Positions 16,518 through 24,688 of a stretch of DNA of 64,000 bases are shown here, piece by piece. The notes below the pieces were generated by a model. It ran no database searches. It saw nothing but the letters and a program-made list of their open reading frames with translations, and was not told the DNA's origin. Location: positions 310,001 to 374,000 of the forward strand of contig CAWCBE010000014.1 in the NCBI GenBank assembly GCA_963793825.1. The letters run 5' to 3'. The first letter of the stretch is position 1; the number at the start of each line of letters is the position of its first letter. The DNA is from RYN-230 sp963793825 (lineage in GTDB: Bacteria; Actinomycetota; Actinomycetes; Streptosporangiales; Streptosporangiaceae). The position numbers were made by a program, and so were the translations under genes.

Positions 16518-17626
16518 CGGGCCGCGGTGACCAGGCCGGCCGGGGCGCCGGGCAGGCCGGCGCCCGCGGGGCCCGCCGCTGCCGCGCCCGCCGGGGCCGC
16601 GCCCGCCGCTGCCGCCATCCGGGCCAGCATCCGCCGCGCGGCCAGCCCGCCGGTGTCGATGTTGATGGACAGTTCCTGCACCCCGGGCGGGTTCGCGGCG
16701 ACCACCCGCTCCAGGGTGTTCAGCGCGGTCACGTCCTGCAGCACGACGGCCCGGTTGGCATCGTGCAGGAACGCGGACACCTTCGCATCGCCCAGCGCGA
16801 AGTCCCGGGCCACCGCCCAGAAGTCATAAGTGGTCGTCGCGGTGGACGGGGTGATCGCGTACACCACCTCGACGTGGAACCCGCCCGGGTCGGTCCCGTC
16901 CGGCCCGGGCAGCACGCCCGCCGGGGCCACCCGGCTGTGCAGCAGGTACAGGCACGGCGGGTGGTACTCGATGTCCTGCCAGCGCACGATGCGGCCGGTG
17001 ATCCCGGTGGACCGGGCGTAGAACGGGGGGCACGCGGCATCGTCCATCCGGCGGGACACCCGGATGACCCCGGCCTCCTCGTCCACCTCGGTGGTGATCG
17101 GCGTGTCCGCGACCTCGGGCGTGCCGATGTCGCCGCCGTGCAGGTAGGTCTCGTGCGACAGGTCGAGCAGGTTGTCCACCAGCAGCTCGTAGCGGGCGGC
17201 CAGCGGCTCCATGCCGCGGACGGTGGCATACCGGTCGCCGGCCAGCCACGGCGCGCGCGGGATGAGCCCGGGATCCGCCCGGTCCGCCTCCCCGATCCAC
17301 ACCCATACCAGCGAGTCCTGCTCGGCCACCGGGTAGGCGCCGACCCGCGCGGTGCGCGGGATCCGCCGCTGCCCGGGCACCGCCACGCACCGGCCGTCGG
17401 CACCGTAGGTGAACCCGTGGTACCCGCAGACGATCGTGTCCCCCTGCAGCTGGCTCTGCGACAGCGGGAAGTGCCGGTGCACGCACCGGTCGGCCAGTGC
17501 CGCCGGCTGGCCCGCGGTCGTCCGGTACAGCACGAGCGGCTCGCCCAGGATGGTGCGGGCCAGCAGGCAACGGCCGATCTCTGCGGAGTAGGCCGCCACA
17601 TACCATTGGTTCCGAACGAAAGGCAT
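16514..17626 (-). CDS. Rieske non-haem iron oxygenase, VanA-like
   Basis: 370 residues. The Rieske [2Fe-2S] ligands are CVH (Cys48, His50) and CGYH (Cys67, His70). The mononuclear iron site shows as DNLLDLSHETYLH (Asp151, His158, His163). The start MPFVRNQWYVAAYSAEIG is typical of vanillate O-demethylase oxygenase subunits and related aromatic oxygenases. The last 50 residues are Ala/Gly/Pro repeats with no family counterpart. With the PDR reductase it forms a two-component oxygenase; O-demethylation of a methoxylated aromatic acid is likely but the substrate is not fixed by sequence. Confidence 0.9.
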   Translation of the reverse strand: MPFVRNQWYVAAYSAEIGRCLLARTILGEPLVLYRTTAGQPAALADRCVHRHFPLSQSQLQGDTIVCGYHGFTYGADGRCVAVPGQRRIPRTARVGAYPVAEQDSLVWVWIGEADRADPGLIPRAPWLAGDRYATVRGMEPLAARYELLVDNLLDLSHETYLHGGDIGTPEVADTPITTEVDEEAGVIRVSRRMDDAACPPFYARSTGITGRIVRWQDIEYHPPCLYLLHSRVAPAGVLPGPDGTDPGGFHVEVVYAITPSTATTTYDFWAVARDFALGDAKVSAFLHDANRAVVLQDVTALNTLERVVAANPPGVQELSINIDTGGLAARRMLARMAAAAGAAPAGAAAAGPAGAGLPGAPAGLVTAAR

Positions 17627-17779
17627 TCCCGGCTCCCTCGCCTCGGCCCGGCGCCGTCCCGCCGAGTGCGGGCACGCCGTGCGGCCGAGTGTGCGCGCGC
17701 GGTGCGGGCCAGGTCAGCCCTCCCTTCCGCCCCGTGGAAGGCGAAGTGCGATTCCGCTCCCGTCCCGGCTCGCGGCGGT

Positions 17780-18529
17780 TCAGGACTTGGTGGCGGAGAT
17801 CCGCAGCCGGACGTAGTCCACGACGGGCTCGGGGAGGCGCTCCGCGACGGCCCGGACGAAGGGCCGCCGCTGCTCCGGCGGCATCTCCCGGAGATGTGCC
17901 CCGAGCACCACGGTGGCCAGGTACGCCTCCAGTTGCTCCCCCGCGGCCAGCCGTGCGGGGTCCGGGACGAGCCGGACTTCGAGGCCGGTGAAGCCGGCCT
18001 GGCCGAGGCGCTCCCTGGTCTCCCCCACCCCGGCGAAGTTCCAGATGGCCGCCCCGTCGTCTGCGCCCATCGCCGTCAGCGCGGCCCGGATCGTGGCGAT
18101 GTTGCCGGCCCCGCCGGCCTCCGCGGCGAACTGGCCCCCCGGCCGCAGCAGCCGGGCCACCTCGGCGAACACGGGAGCGTGGTCCGGGAGCCAGTGCAGC
18201 GTCGCCACGCTGAGCGCCGCGTCGGCCGTGCCGCGCGGCAGCGGCAGCGGCTGGCGGAGGTCGGCGGGCACGATCTGCACCCGGTCCAGGTCCTCGGCCA
18301 GCCGGGTGCGCAACTGGGCCAGCATCTGCTGCGAGCCGTCGATGGCCAGCACCCGGCCCCGGGGCAGCAGGCCCAGCAACTGCTCTGCGTCCCGGCCGGT
18401 CCCGCAGCCGATGTCGGCCACTGTCTCGTCACCGGCCAGCCGCAGCAGCCCAACGGTCCGCGGGCCCCACCGGTTGTGCGGCAGCGGCAGCGCGTCATAG
18501 CTCCGCGCGTCCCACTCCAGCAGTTCCAT
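17780..18529 (-). CDS. tam: Trans-aconitate 2-methyltransferase
   Basis: 249 residues. The SAM-binding motif I is VADIGCGTGRDAEQLL and the family hallmarks LSVATLHWLPDH and FAAEAGGAGNI are present. Tam methylates trans-aconitate, a by-product that inhibits aconitase, using SAM. The start MELLEWDARSYDALPLPHNRWG is typical. It is a single-gene unit with an inverted repeat just upstream. No strong ribosome-binding site is visible. Confidence 0.85.
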   Translation of the reverse strand: MELLEWDARSYDALPLPHNRWGPRTVGLLRLAGDETVADIGCGTGRDAEQLLGLLPRGRVLAIDGSQQMLAQLRTRLAEDLDRVQIVPADLRQPLPLPRGTADAALSVATLHWLPDHAPVFAEVARLLRPGGQFAAEAGGAGNIATIRAALTAMGADDGAAIWNFAGVGETRERLGQAGFTGLEVRLVPDPARLAAGEQLEAYLATVVLGAHLREMPPEQRRPFVRAVAERLPEPVVDYVRLRISATKS

Positions 18530-18549
18530 GCCCGGGACTTTAACTTAGG

Positions 18550-18586
18550 TCTCATTCCTTTGACATTCTCGTCTCAGATAATGAGA
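18550..18586. promoter_or_regulatory. Inverted repeat upstream of tam
   Basis: TCTCATT and AATGAGA form perfect 7-bp arms about 30 bases apart, about 20 bases upstream of the tam ATG, in a short AT-rich promoter-like patch. A second CTCAGATAATGAG-like half overlaps the right arm. It may be an operator for tam. Confidence 0.35.
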
Positions 18587-18631
18587 AGCCTGGCGGTGTG
18601 GGGCCGGGGCCCCGGAGCCGCGGGCGGGCAG

Positions 18632-18711
18632 GCGGTCAGCCCGGGGTGACCGCGGTCAGCCCAGGGTGACGGCGGTCAGCCCGCGGGGCCAGCGGTCAGC
18701 CCGAGGTGGGC
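18632..18711. repeat. 20-bp tandem repeat, four copies
   Basis: GCGGTCAGCC recurs at 18632, 18652, 18672 and 18692, each followed by a variable CGGGGTGAC-like half. The array fills the intergenic space between tam and the PF04672 methyltransferase, directly upstream of the latter. Confidence 0.85.
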
Positions 18712-18754
18712 GCGACGGCCGCCGGGGCACCGCGCCGGACGCTAGCATCAGCCC

Positions 18755-19594
18755 ATGTCCGAAGAGACCGGGGCATCACCCGAAGACGCCCCCGACCCTG
18801 ATGGTGAACCGCCCGCCCTCGACACCCGGCACGCTCATTCCGCGCGGGTCTACAACTACTGGCTGGGCGGCAAAGACAACTTCGCGGCCGACCGGGAGGC
18901 AGCGGAGCGGGCGATCGCCGCGAACCCCGGGATCGTCACGGACGTGCGGGCCGGCCGGGCCTTCCAGGCCCGTGCCGTCCATTACCTGGCCTCGGAGTGC
19001 GGTGTCCGACAGTTCCTGGACATCGGCACCGGGCTGCCGACGGCCAACAACACGCACGAGATCGCGCAGGCGGCCGCCCCGGACGCGCGGATCGTTTACG
19101 TGGACAACGACCCGATCGTGCTGACGCACGCCCGGGCCCTCCTCGCCAGTTCCCCCGAAGGCGCCACGGCCTACCTCCAGGCCGATCTGCGCAGCACCCC
19201 AGAAATCCTGGAAGCAGCGGCCAGCACCCTGGATTTCGGCCAGCCGGTAGCGCTCATGCTGCTGGTCATCTTGCACCTGATCCCCGATGCGGACGACCCG
19301 CCCGGCATCGTGGCCAAGCTGATGCAGGCCCTGCCGGCCGGCAGCTACCTGGTCCTCACCCACCCGGCGATAGACATCCAGGCGGCGAAGATGGCGGAGA
19401 TGACCAGGCGCGTGAACGAGCGCATGCGCGGAGCCCAGGCGACCATGCGTGACCGGGCCACGATCACCCGCTTCTTCGACGGGCTCGACCTGCTGGAGCC
19501 GGGCGTGGTGCAGCCCCAGCAGTGGCGGCCTGAGCCGGGCATCCTCAGCCCGCCACAGGTCACCGCGTGGTGCGGGGTCGCGAAGAAGCGGTAA
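18755..19594 (+). CDS. S-adenosyl methyltransferase, PF04672 (DUF574) family
   Basis: 279 residues. The family signature is clear: ARVYNYWLGGKDNFAADREAAE at the N-terminus, QFLDIGTGLPTANNTHE as the SAM motif, IVYVDNDPIVLTHARALL, and a PPGIVAKLMQALPAGSYLVLTH segment. The family is greatly expanded in streptomycetes and relatives and its substrates are not known. The C-terminus ends TAWCGVAKKR. The 20-bp array lies just upstream. The ATG at 18755 lacks an obvious ribosome-binding site, so a leaderless or weakly initiated message is possible. Confidence 0.9.
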   Translation: MSEETGASPEDAPDPDGEPPALDTRHAHSARVYNYWLGGKDNFAADREAAERAIAANPGIVTDVRAGRAFQARAVHYLASECGVRQFLDIGTGLPTANNTHEIAQAAAPDARIVYVDNDPIVLTHARALLASSPEGATAYLQADLRSTPEILEAAASTLDFGQPVALMLLVILHLIPDADDPPGIVAKLMQALPAGSYLVLTHPAIDIQAAKMAEMTRRVNERMRGAQATMRDRATITRFFDGLDLLEPGVVQPQQWRPEPGILSPPQVTAWCGVAKKR

Positions 19595-19790
19595 GCCCGG
19601 CCCGGGCCAGCCGACCGGTTGGTCACGATCACGTACGACGTGTGATCATTCGGCCGCTCCGGGGTGACGACACCCCGGGCGTCCGGGCCAGGCCGCGACC
19701 ACCAGGCGCTACGCCGCTACCCCGAGGGCGGCCTGCTGGAGCCCGCCGTGGTCGATCCGGCCACCGCGCGGCGGAGGGAGGCTAGGAGGC

Positions 19791-20165
19791 ATGAACGACA
19801 GCCGTCACCCGGCGGCCGGTGGCCCATTCGTGCTGATGGCAGGCTGGCCGGCGGCGGGGAAGAGCACACTGGCGGCCGCGCTGGCCGCTCAGCGCGGCCT
19901 GCCGCTGCTGGCCAAGGAGGAGATCAAGGAAGCGCTGATGGACGGGCTGGGCCGCCCGTTCGACGGTCGCCGGGTCGCAGCGGCTCGGCCGGGCGGCCGT
20001 GCTCGCCATGCTCCGGGTCGCCCACCGCTGCCCGGCCGCGGTACTGGACAGCACCTGGTTCGACTATGCGCTTCCGCTGGTCCGGACCCTGCCCGGCCGG
20101 ATCGCCGAGGTGCACTGCGTCGTCCCGGCTGACCTGGCCCGCGCCCGTTACCGCGCGCGGGCCAG
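19791..20165 (+). pseudogene. P-loop kinase (AAA/zeta-toxin-like), frameshifted and truncated
   Basis: The ATG at 19791 has AGGAGG in good position. The frame gives a Walker A loop GWPAAGKST and LLAKEEIKEALMDGLG, as in gluconate-kinase or chloramphenicol-phosphotransferase-like P-loop enzymes. Near 19970-19985 the reading moves to another frame: LGRAAVLAMLRVAHRCPAA, LDSTWFDYALPLVRTLPGRI and VHCVVPADLARARYRAR continue the same protein. The coding potential stops where the convergent methyltransferase begins, so the C-terminus is missing as well. One base change would restore about 120 residues. Confidence 0.75.
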
Positions 20166-20744
20166 CATCCGGCGGCGGGCGCCCCGGTCTTCATCCGGCA
20201 GGTCCTCCTGGCTGAGCACCTCGAAGCACGGGGTCAGCAGCGCAGCGGGCTCCCCCGGGCCCAGGCACCACGCGGCGGGCAGCCGGGGACGGGCCTGGCG
20301 CGCCTCCGCGGTGAACGCCTCCCAGCCCAGGACGCCGCCGGGCGCGACCGCCGTCACCGCCATGCCGAAGACCGCCGGGTCCCAGAACCCGGTGCACAGC
20401 ACCAGGGCGAAACTCCCGGCGCGCGGCCGCCACCCGGCCAGGTCGGCGTGTACCAGGGTGACCAGGCCGGCCAGCCCTCGGCGGCTCGCCTCCCGGCCGA
20501 GCAGGCCGAGGGCCACATCGGACACGTCCACCGCGGTGACGGGCCGGCCGGCCGCCGCGGCCAGCAGCGCGCCACCGGACGGCCCGCTGGCCAGGTCCGC
20601 GACCGGGCCGTCGGGCAGGGCGAGCCGCAGCGCCTGCACGGCCAGCGGGTGCGGCCGGAACGGGGCGTCCGGGCGCCCGGCGTACTTCGCGTTCCACCGC
20701 TGCCGGTCCGGATGACCGGCCAGGTCCGCACGGAAAACCGTCAC
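20148..20744 (-). CDS. Class I SAM-dependent methyltransferase
   Basis: 198 residues. RWNAKYAGRPDAPFRPHPLAVQAL at the start and VADLASGPSGGALLAAAAG (motif I, with G-x-S instead of G-x-G), VTAVDVSDVALGLL (motif II, acidic residue for the ribose) and FALVLCTGFWDP (motif IV) define a small TehB-like methyltransferase. Start GTG at 20744. The tail overlaps the wrecked kinase by about 18 bases. Substrate unknown. Confidence 0.8.
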   Translation of the reverse strand: MTVFRADLAGHPDRQRWNAKYAGRPDAPFRPHPLAVQALRLALPDGPVADLASGPSGGALLAAAAGRPVTAVDVSDVALGLLGREASRRGLAGLVTLVHADLAGWRPRAGSFALVLCTGFWDPAVFGMAVTAVAPGGVLGWEAFTAEARQARPRLPAAWCLGPGEPAALLTPCFEVLSQEDLPDEDRGARRRMLARAR

Positions 20745-20819
20745 GGTGTGCAGGCTAGTACCGGGCCGCTGCGCCCGTGCACTGCCTTATTTGCCCAACG
20801 GCATCTATGGCGTGCAAGT

Positions 20820-21080
20820 ACTACGCCAACGGCACGTGGTCGAGCGCGCGAATGGAACCGGACGTGGGTGACGGCTACCTCATCGCGCCCTCCCCCGGGG
20901 CCGGGAGGCGCGAGCCCGAGCCCGAGCCCGAGCGCGAGCCCGAGCCCGAGCCCGAGCCCCAGCCCGAGCCCGAGCGCCAGCCAGGCCGGCGCCATCCCAG
21001 CCACCGCGTCCACCCAGCTGGGCCTGGCGGTGACGGGCGGCAACCCGGCCCTGTCCGCGCTGACCTGCTCCCTGGGCTGA
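20820..21080 (+). pseudogene. Relic of a secreted protein with SP-rich linker and LAxTG-like end
   Basis: One frame reads a dipeptide tract of Ser-Pro/Ala made by a hexanucleotide repeat, then TQLGLAVTGGNPALSALTCSLG and stop. LAVTG matches the LAxTG sorting signal used by class E sortases in high-GC actinobacteria, but the membrane segment and Arg tail that should follow are absent. A different frame upstream carries plausible coding (YYANGTWSSARMEPDVGDGYL). The two halves are out of frame, so this is most likely a truncated, frameshifted surface-protein gene. Confidence 0.45.
20911..20976. repeat. Hexanucleotide CGAGCC repeat
   Basis: About eleven near-perfect CGAGCC units. In the + frame of the surface-protein relic they encode Ser-Pro dipeptides; in another frame Glu-Pro. 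Confidence 0.85.
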
Positions 21081-21095
21081 GCTGTGCTGGCCGGC

Positions 21096-22736
21096 TCAGC
21101 CCGTGGCCGGCGAGTAGAACAGGGCGTCGTCGCTGGTGTCGATGGCGGTGCAGGAGTTCATCGCGACGCAGCTGAGCTGGCTGATGGGGGTCCCGTTGTC
21201 CACCGCGGACGGCTTGGACCAGCGACCGCCGGAATAGCTGGCCACCACCCCAGACGCGCCGGCCGCCAGGCATGACCCGGCGGCCGGGCAGGACACGACG
21301 GTCGGCGTCCAGCCGAGCGGGCTCAGGGTCCACTGGCCCGCCGAGTACTGGGCGGCCAGCCCGGAGGAGTCCACCGCCATGCAGAACGTCGTGTCCGGGC
21401 AGGACACCGCGACCAGCTGGTGGCCGCTGTCCACCATGTCCGGCGCGCTCCACGTGGTGCCGTCATAGCGGAACTCTGCACCGGTCGCTCCGACGGCCAC
21501 GCAGTCGGTCGGCCCCGCGCAGGAGACCGCGTCCAGCGCCTGGCCGCTGGGATCGACGGCCTGCTGGCTCCAGCCGACGCCCGCGCCACGGTAGGTGAAG
21601 GCCTGGCCGACGCTGTCCACCGCCATGCAGAACGCCGGTCCGGTGCAGGACACGCTGGTCACCGTGCCGGATCCGGAGCCGATCACCGCCGGGCTGCTCC
21701 AGCTGCCCTGGCTCAGGGTGAGCGCATTCCCGGCCGAGTCGATCGCGGCGCAGAACGCGGGGGCCGCGCAGGACAGTGCGACGAGACCGCCGCTCGGGTC
21801 AGTCACGGCCACCGGCCAGTTGCCGGCCGACTGCAGGCCCAGCACGCCGCCGACGCTGTCCGCCGCGTAGCACACCGTCGGGTGCAGGCAGGACAGGGCC
21901 GTGACGTGCGCACCGGCGGCCGGCAGCGTCTGCGGGTCAACCGGGACGGCCGCGGTCCACCGGGCCCGCCCCTCGGCCGAAGTGCCCCGGCTTGCCGAAG
22001 GCGACCGGCTGTGGCTCCTCGCGGCCCGGCTGGGCGTAGCGCCGGACGCGGCCGGGGCGGCCGCCGGGTGCCGGTGCATGACGATGAGCGTGCCGGTGAC
22101 ACCGGCGATGCCGAGAATGGCCACGACAGCGATGGCAGCGAGCACCCGGGCCCGGCTCGGCCGGACGTAGCCGGGGCCGGCCAGCAGCCCGGACGGCACC
22201 GTCGGGCCGACCGCGGCGGACGGGCCGTTCCTGCCTCCGTCCTCGTCCGCCGCCGGGACGGCGGCGGGCTCTGCCGGGTAGGTGGTGCGGCCCGCCCGGG
22301 CGGCGTGCCCGGCCGTGCCCGCGGTGCCCCCCGGCGCCGCCCGGGCGGCGTGCCCGGCCGGGGCCGCGGTGCCCCCCGGCGCGGTCGCCAGCGGGGCGCT
22401 GAGCAGGGCATCGAACCCGGTGGCCAGCGGGCCGCCACCGGCCGGGGCCGCCGGTGCACGGGGTATTGACCCGGGCGAAATTACCGGAATGTCGGCTTCT
22501 TCGGTCGAGGCGATGAATTCCGCGAAGGATCCGCTGGTGTATTCCGCGCTGGCAGGTGGGCGGGAATCCGCCGCCAGTTCCGCGGCCGGGCCGCCGGCTC
22601 CCCCCGGACCGGGCCCCGGCTCCCCCCCGGGCAGGTCCACCCGGCCGTGAGCACCCCCGGTATGCACCGGGACGCCGCATACTTCACAGAACTCAGTCCC
22701 GGGGAAAATGGCATGCCCGTTACCGCAACTCCGCAC
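21096..22736 (-). CDS. Zinc-ribbon membrane protein with extracellular beta-propeller-like repeats
   Basis: 546 residues. Residues 4-20 form a zinc ribbon (CGNGHAIFPGTEFCEVCG). An Ala/Gly/Pro-rich linker follows, then one transmembrane helix near 195-215 (VLAAIAVVAILGIAGVTGTLIV) and an exported C-terminal half. The latter has six to seven repeats of about 40 residues with the core VSC-x5-CMAVDS-x-G and a W at the end of each unit, e.g. DAVSCAGPTDCVAVGATG and AVSCPDTTFCMAVDSSG. Each repeat has a Cys pair likely to form a disulfide. This suggests a sensor or adhesin with a cytoplasmic metal site. The start is a GTG. Function unknown. Confidence 0.75.
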   Translation of the reverse strand: MRSCGNGHAIFPGTEFCEVCGVPVHTGGAHGRVDLPGGEPGPGPGGAGGPAAELAADSRPPASAEYTSGSFAEFIASTEEADIPVISPGSIPRAPAAPAGGGPLATGFDALLSAPLATAPGGTAAPAGHAARAAPGGTAGTAGHAARAGRTTYPAEPAAVPAADEDGGRNGPSAAVGPTVPSGLLAGPGYVRPSRARVLAAIAVVAILGIAGVTGTLIVMHRHPAAAPAASGATPSRAARSHSRSPSASRGTSAEGRARWTAAVPVDPQTLPAAGAHVTALSCLHPTVCYAADSVGGVLGLQSAGNWPVAVTDPSGGLVALSCAAPAFCAAIDSAGNALTLSQGSWSSPAVIGSGSGTVTSVSCTGPAFCMAVDSVGQAFTYRGAGVGWSQQAVDPSGQALDAVSCAGPTDCVAVGATGAEFRYDGTTWSAPDMVDSGHQLVAVSCPDTTFCMAVDSSGLAAQYSAGQWTLSPLGWTPTVVSCPAAGSCLAAGASGVVASYSGGRWSKPSAVDNGTPISQLSCVAMNSCTAIDTSDDALFYSPATG

Positions 22737-22959
22737 CGGTCCCCGCTCTCGATCGCCGCTCTCGATCGCCCGCGCCGCTAGCTAGGCGATATTAGGGCAC
22801 TTCGGCTTCGTGTGCAGACCGCTTGACCAAGGAGATATTCCGGCCGCTGCGCGGCCGGCCAGGGAGTGGGAGCACTCGGCCGGCCTGGGCGGCCGGGGAC
22901 CCGGCGGAACGACCCGCGGGCACCTGGCAGCGCCTCCGGCAACGGCCCGGTAAATGTGC

Positions 22960-23033
22960 GGGACGTGACCGTGCCGGTCACGTCCCGGTTGAGCGGTGCT
23001 GCCTGGCCGCCCGCTCAGCGGCGGCCAGGCAGC
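22960..23033 (-). terminator. Two consecutive hairpins downstream of the 23044-23802 gene
   Basis: GGGACGTGACC pairs with GGTCACGTCCC around five bases (22960-22986), and GCTGCCTGGCCGC pairs with GCGGCCAGGCAGC around ten bases (22998-23033). They lie just past the stop of the minus-strand gene. The rest of the 307-base gap 22737-23043 shows nothing further. Confidence 0.7.
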
Positions 23034-23043
23034 GGCAGCCAGC

Positions 23044-23802
23044 TCAGGCCCACGCCTCCAGCCGGCCGCAGAACGACCGGTACTGCTGCAGCGCGGTGCG
23101 CAGGTCCTCGGTGCTGGCATCGTCCTGCCACGAGGTGCGCAGCGCCGCCTGCTCGCGCTCCAGCGCAGCGGTCAGCGCGGCGGCCTGCTCCCGGGCCGCC
23201 GCTTCCGCCCGCTCCACCGCACCGCGCGGGTCATCGACGAACAACGCGAGGATGCCGGGCCACTGCTGCGCGGCCAGCGCCGTCGCGGGGGCCCCGCCCC
23301 CCGCCTCCAGCAGGCCGCCGGAGGCCGGTGCCGCCGCTTCCGCCGGCGGCGCACCGGGTTCGGCGATGCGCGGTCCGGAGCCGTTGCCCTCGGCCGCCTC
23401 CCGCCTCGCCATGCCCACGCCGGCGACATCCGCGTCCGCATCACCCGTACCGGCTTCCCGGAGGGGGGCGATCCGGTCCACTTCATGCCGTCCCGGCACA
23501 TCCGGCCCCGCGGGGGCCGGGCCGGGAACCTCCTGCCCGAACGGGCCCTCCCCGGGCACATCCGGCCCCGAGGGGCCCGGCCCCGGAACCTCCTGCCCGA
23601 ACGGGCCCTCCCCGGGCACATCCGGCCCCGAGGGGCCCGGCCCCGGAACCTCCTGCCCGAACGGGCCTTCCCCGGGCACATCCTGGACGATCGGGTCCTG
23701 CCCGGCCAGTTCCTGGTCGGCCGGATCGCCAGCCAGCGGATCCTGGCCGTTCTCCGGATCCGTGATCCGGGGGCTGACGGAGTTTTCTGGCTGTGAGGTC
23801 AT
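23044..23802 (-). CDS. Protein with 20-residue repeats and helical C-terminal domain
   Basis: 252 residues. Residues 40-100 contain three near-identical 20-residue units (GPDVPGEGPFGQEVPGPGPS) from a 60-bp tandem repeat, all acidic and proline-rich. The C-terminal 75 residues are helical (AVERAEAAAREQAAALTAAL and ASTEDLRTALQQYRSFCGRL). This end resembles the C-terminal half of the next gene's product, where ASTEDLRQAMIHYRALFAELL occurs after FVDAPQAAV; here FVDDPRGAV. The two genes therefore look like paralogues. It starts four bases after its neighbour's stop. Function unknown. Confidence 0.65.
   Translation of the reverse strand: MTSQPENSVSPRITDPENGQDPLAGDPADQELAGQDPIVQDVPGEGPFGQEVPGPGPSGPDVPGEGPFGQEVPGPGPSGPDVPGEGPFGQEVPGPAPAGPDVPGRHEVDRIAPLREAGTGDADADVAGVGMARREAAEGNGSGPRIAEPGAPPAEAAAPASGGLLEAGGGAPATALAAQQWPGILALFVDDPRGAVERAEAAAREQAAALTAALEREQAALRTSWQDDASTEDLRTALQQYRSFCGRLEAWA
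23500..23680. repeat. 60-bp tandem repeat, three copies
   Basis: The sequence has an exact 60-base period through this span. It is in frame with the minus-strand gene and adds 20-residue blocks. The leftmost unit is the most diverged. Confidence 0.9.
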
Positions 23803-23805
23803 CGG

Positions 23806-24567
23806 TCACCGCTCCCGTCGTGGCGAGGCCACCGGGTCACCGGCGGCCGGATCGAGGTCAGGGTCCGCAGCCGCGGCGCGCTCCTCGGCGGCCGGGGTGG
23901 TGGGCAGCGCGGAAGCCGGCGGCCCGGAAGCCGGCAGCCTGGACGCAGGCGGCTGGTACCCGGTCGGCTCGCCCGCGGGCTGCTCATCCGCGGGCTGGCC
24001 GTTCGTGGCGGCCACGCTTGCGCCCGCCAGGCCGCCCTCGGGCCGGCCCAGCAGTTCGGCGAAGAGCGCGCGATAGTGGATCATCGCCTGCCGGAGGTCT
24101 TCAGTGGACGCGGTCCCGGCCCCGGCCTGCTGGCTGATGTCGTGGGCCGCCCGGAAATGATCCAGGGTGGCGGCGTGCTCGACCGAGAGGTCGGCCACCT
24201 CCTGGTCGAACGCGTCGGTGGGGTAGCCGCGATCCTGCAGCACCGCGGAGACCAGGGTCTGCGCCCCGGTGACCGCCGCCTGCGGGGCGTCCACGAACTG
24301 CTCCTGGACCGCCGTCCACTCCGACGAGTACTGCGCCCTGGCCTGCGGGGTCAGTGGCCGGATATCCAGCTCCCGGACGCGCCGCTCCCGCTGCGCCAGT
24401 TCAGCCTCGGCGTCACGCCGGTTGTCATGCTCGCTGACCGCACGGTCGTATTCCGGCCCGAAACGATTCCGCAGCCGACGGCGGCGCGTGCTCGTCGCGA
24501 AGGCGATCAGCAGGGCGGCGATTATCAGGATCACCACGATGATCGCCACAATGGCCCCAGTTGACAT
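23806..24567 (-). CDS. Membrane-anchored helical protein, paralogue of the downstream gene
   Basis: 253 residues. An N-terminal transmembrane helix (IVAIIVVILIIAALLIAFA) is followed by a basic RRRRLRNRFGPEYDRAV segment and a long helical region to about residue 175, including WTAVQEQFVDAPQAAV and LSVEHAATLDHFRAAHDI. The rest is Pro/Ala-rich and probably disordered. The start has an AGGGAGG site three bases before a CCC-ATG. The RRRLRNRFGPEYDRAV motif is common in actinobacterial YtxH/secreted-type small membrane proteins near general stress genes. Function unknown. Confidence 0.68.
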   Translation of the reverse strand: MSTGAIVAIIVVILIIAALLIAFATSTRRRRLRNRFGPEYDRAVSEHDNRRDAEAELAQRERRVRELDIRPLTPQARAQYSSEWTAVQEQFVDAPQAAVTGAQTLVSAVLQDRGYPTDAFDQEVADLSVEHAATLDHFRAAHDISQQAGAGTASTEDLRQAMIHYRALFAELLGRPEGGLAGASVAATNGQPADEQPAGEPTGYQPPASRLPASGPPASALPTTPAAEERAAAADPDLDPAAGDPVASPRRER

Positions 24568-24688
24568 GGGAACCTCCCTTTCCAAACAGCGCACCTCGAG
24601 TGCCCAGGCAGCCAGGGTCCAAACACCGGGCGGCCAGCCGGGCCGGCCGGGGTGTTCGGCCGCGGATTCCCGGGGTAGTTGGGCGCTT

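Noticed and set aside
15226..18649. Long open frames on the + strand opposite the Rieske, reductase and tam genes
   Set aside because: High GC makes antisense frames long by chance. They code for Gln/His/Arg/Pro-rich chains with no motif, whereas the minus strand codes for clear enzymes.
23500..23680. CRISPR-like array
   Set aside because: The 60-bp units have no spacers, stay in one frame of a gene, and no cas gene is near.
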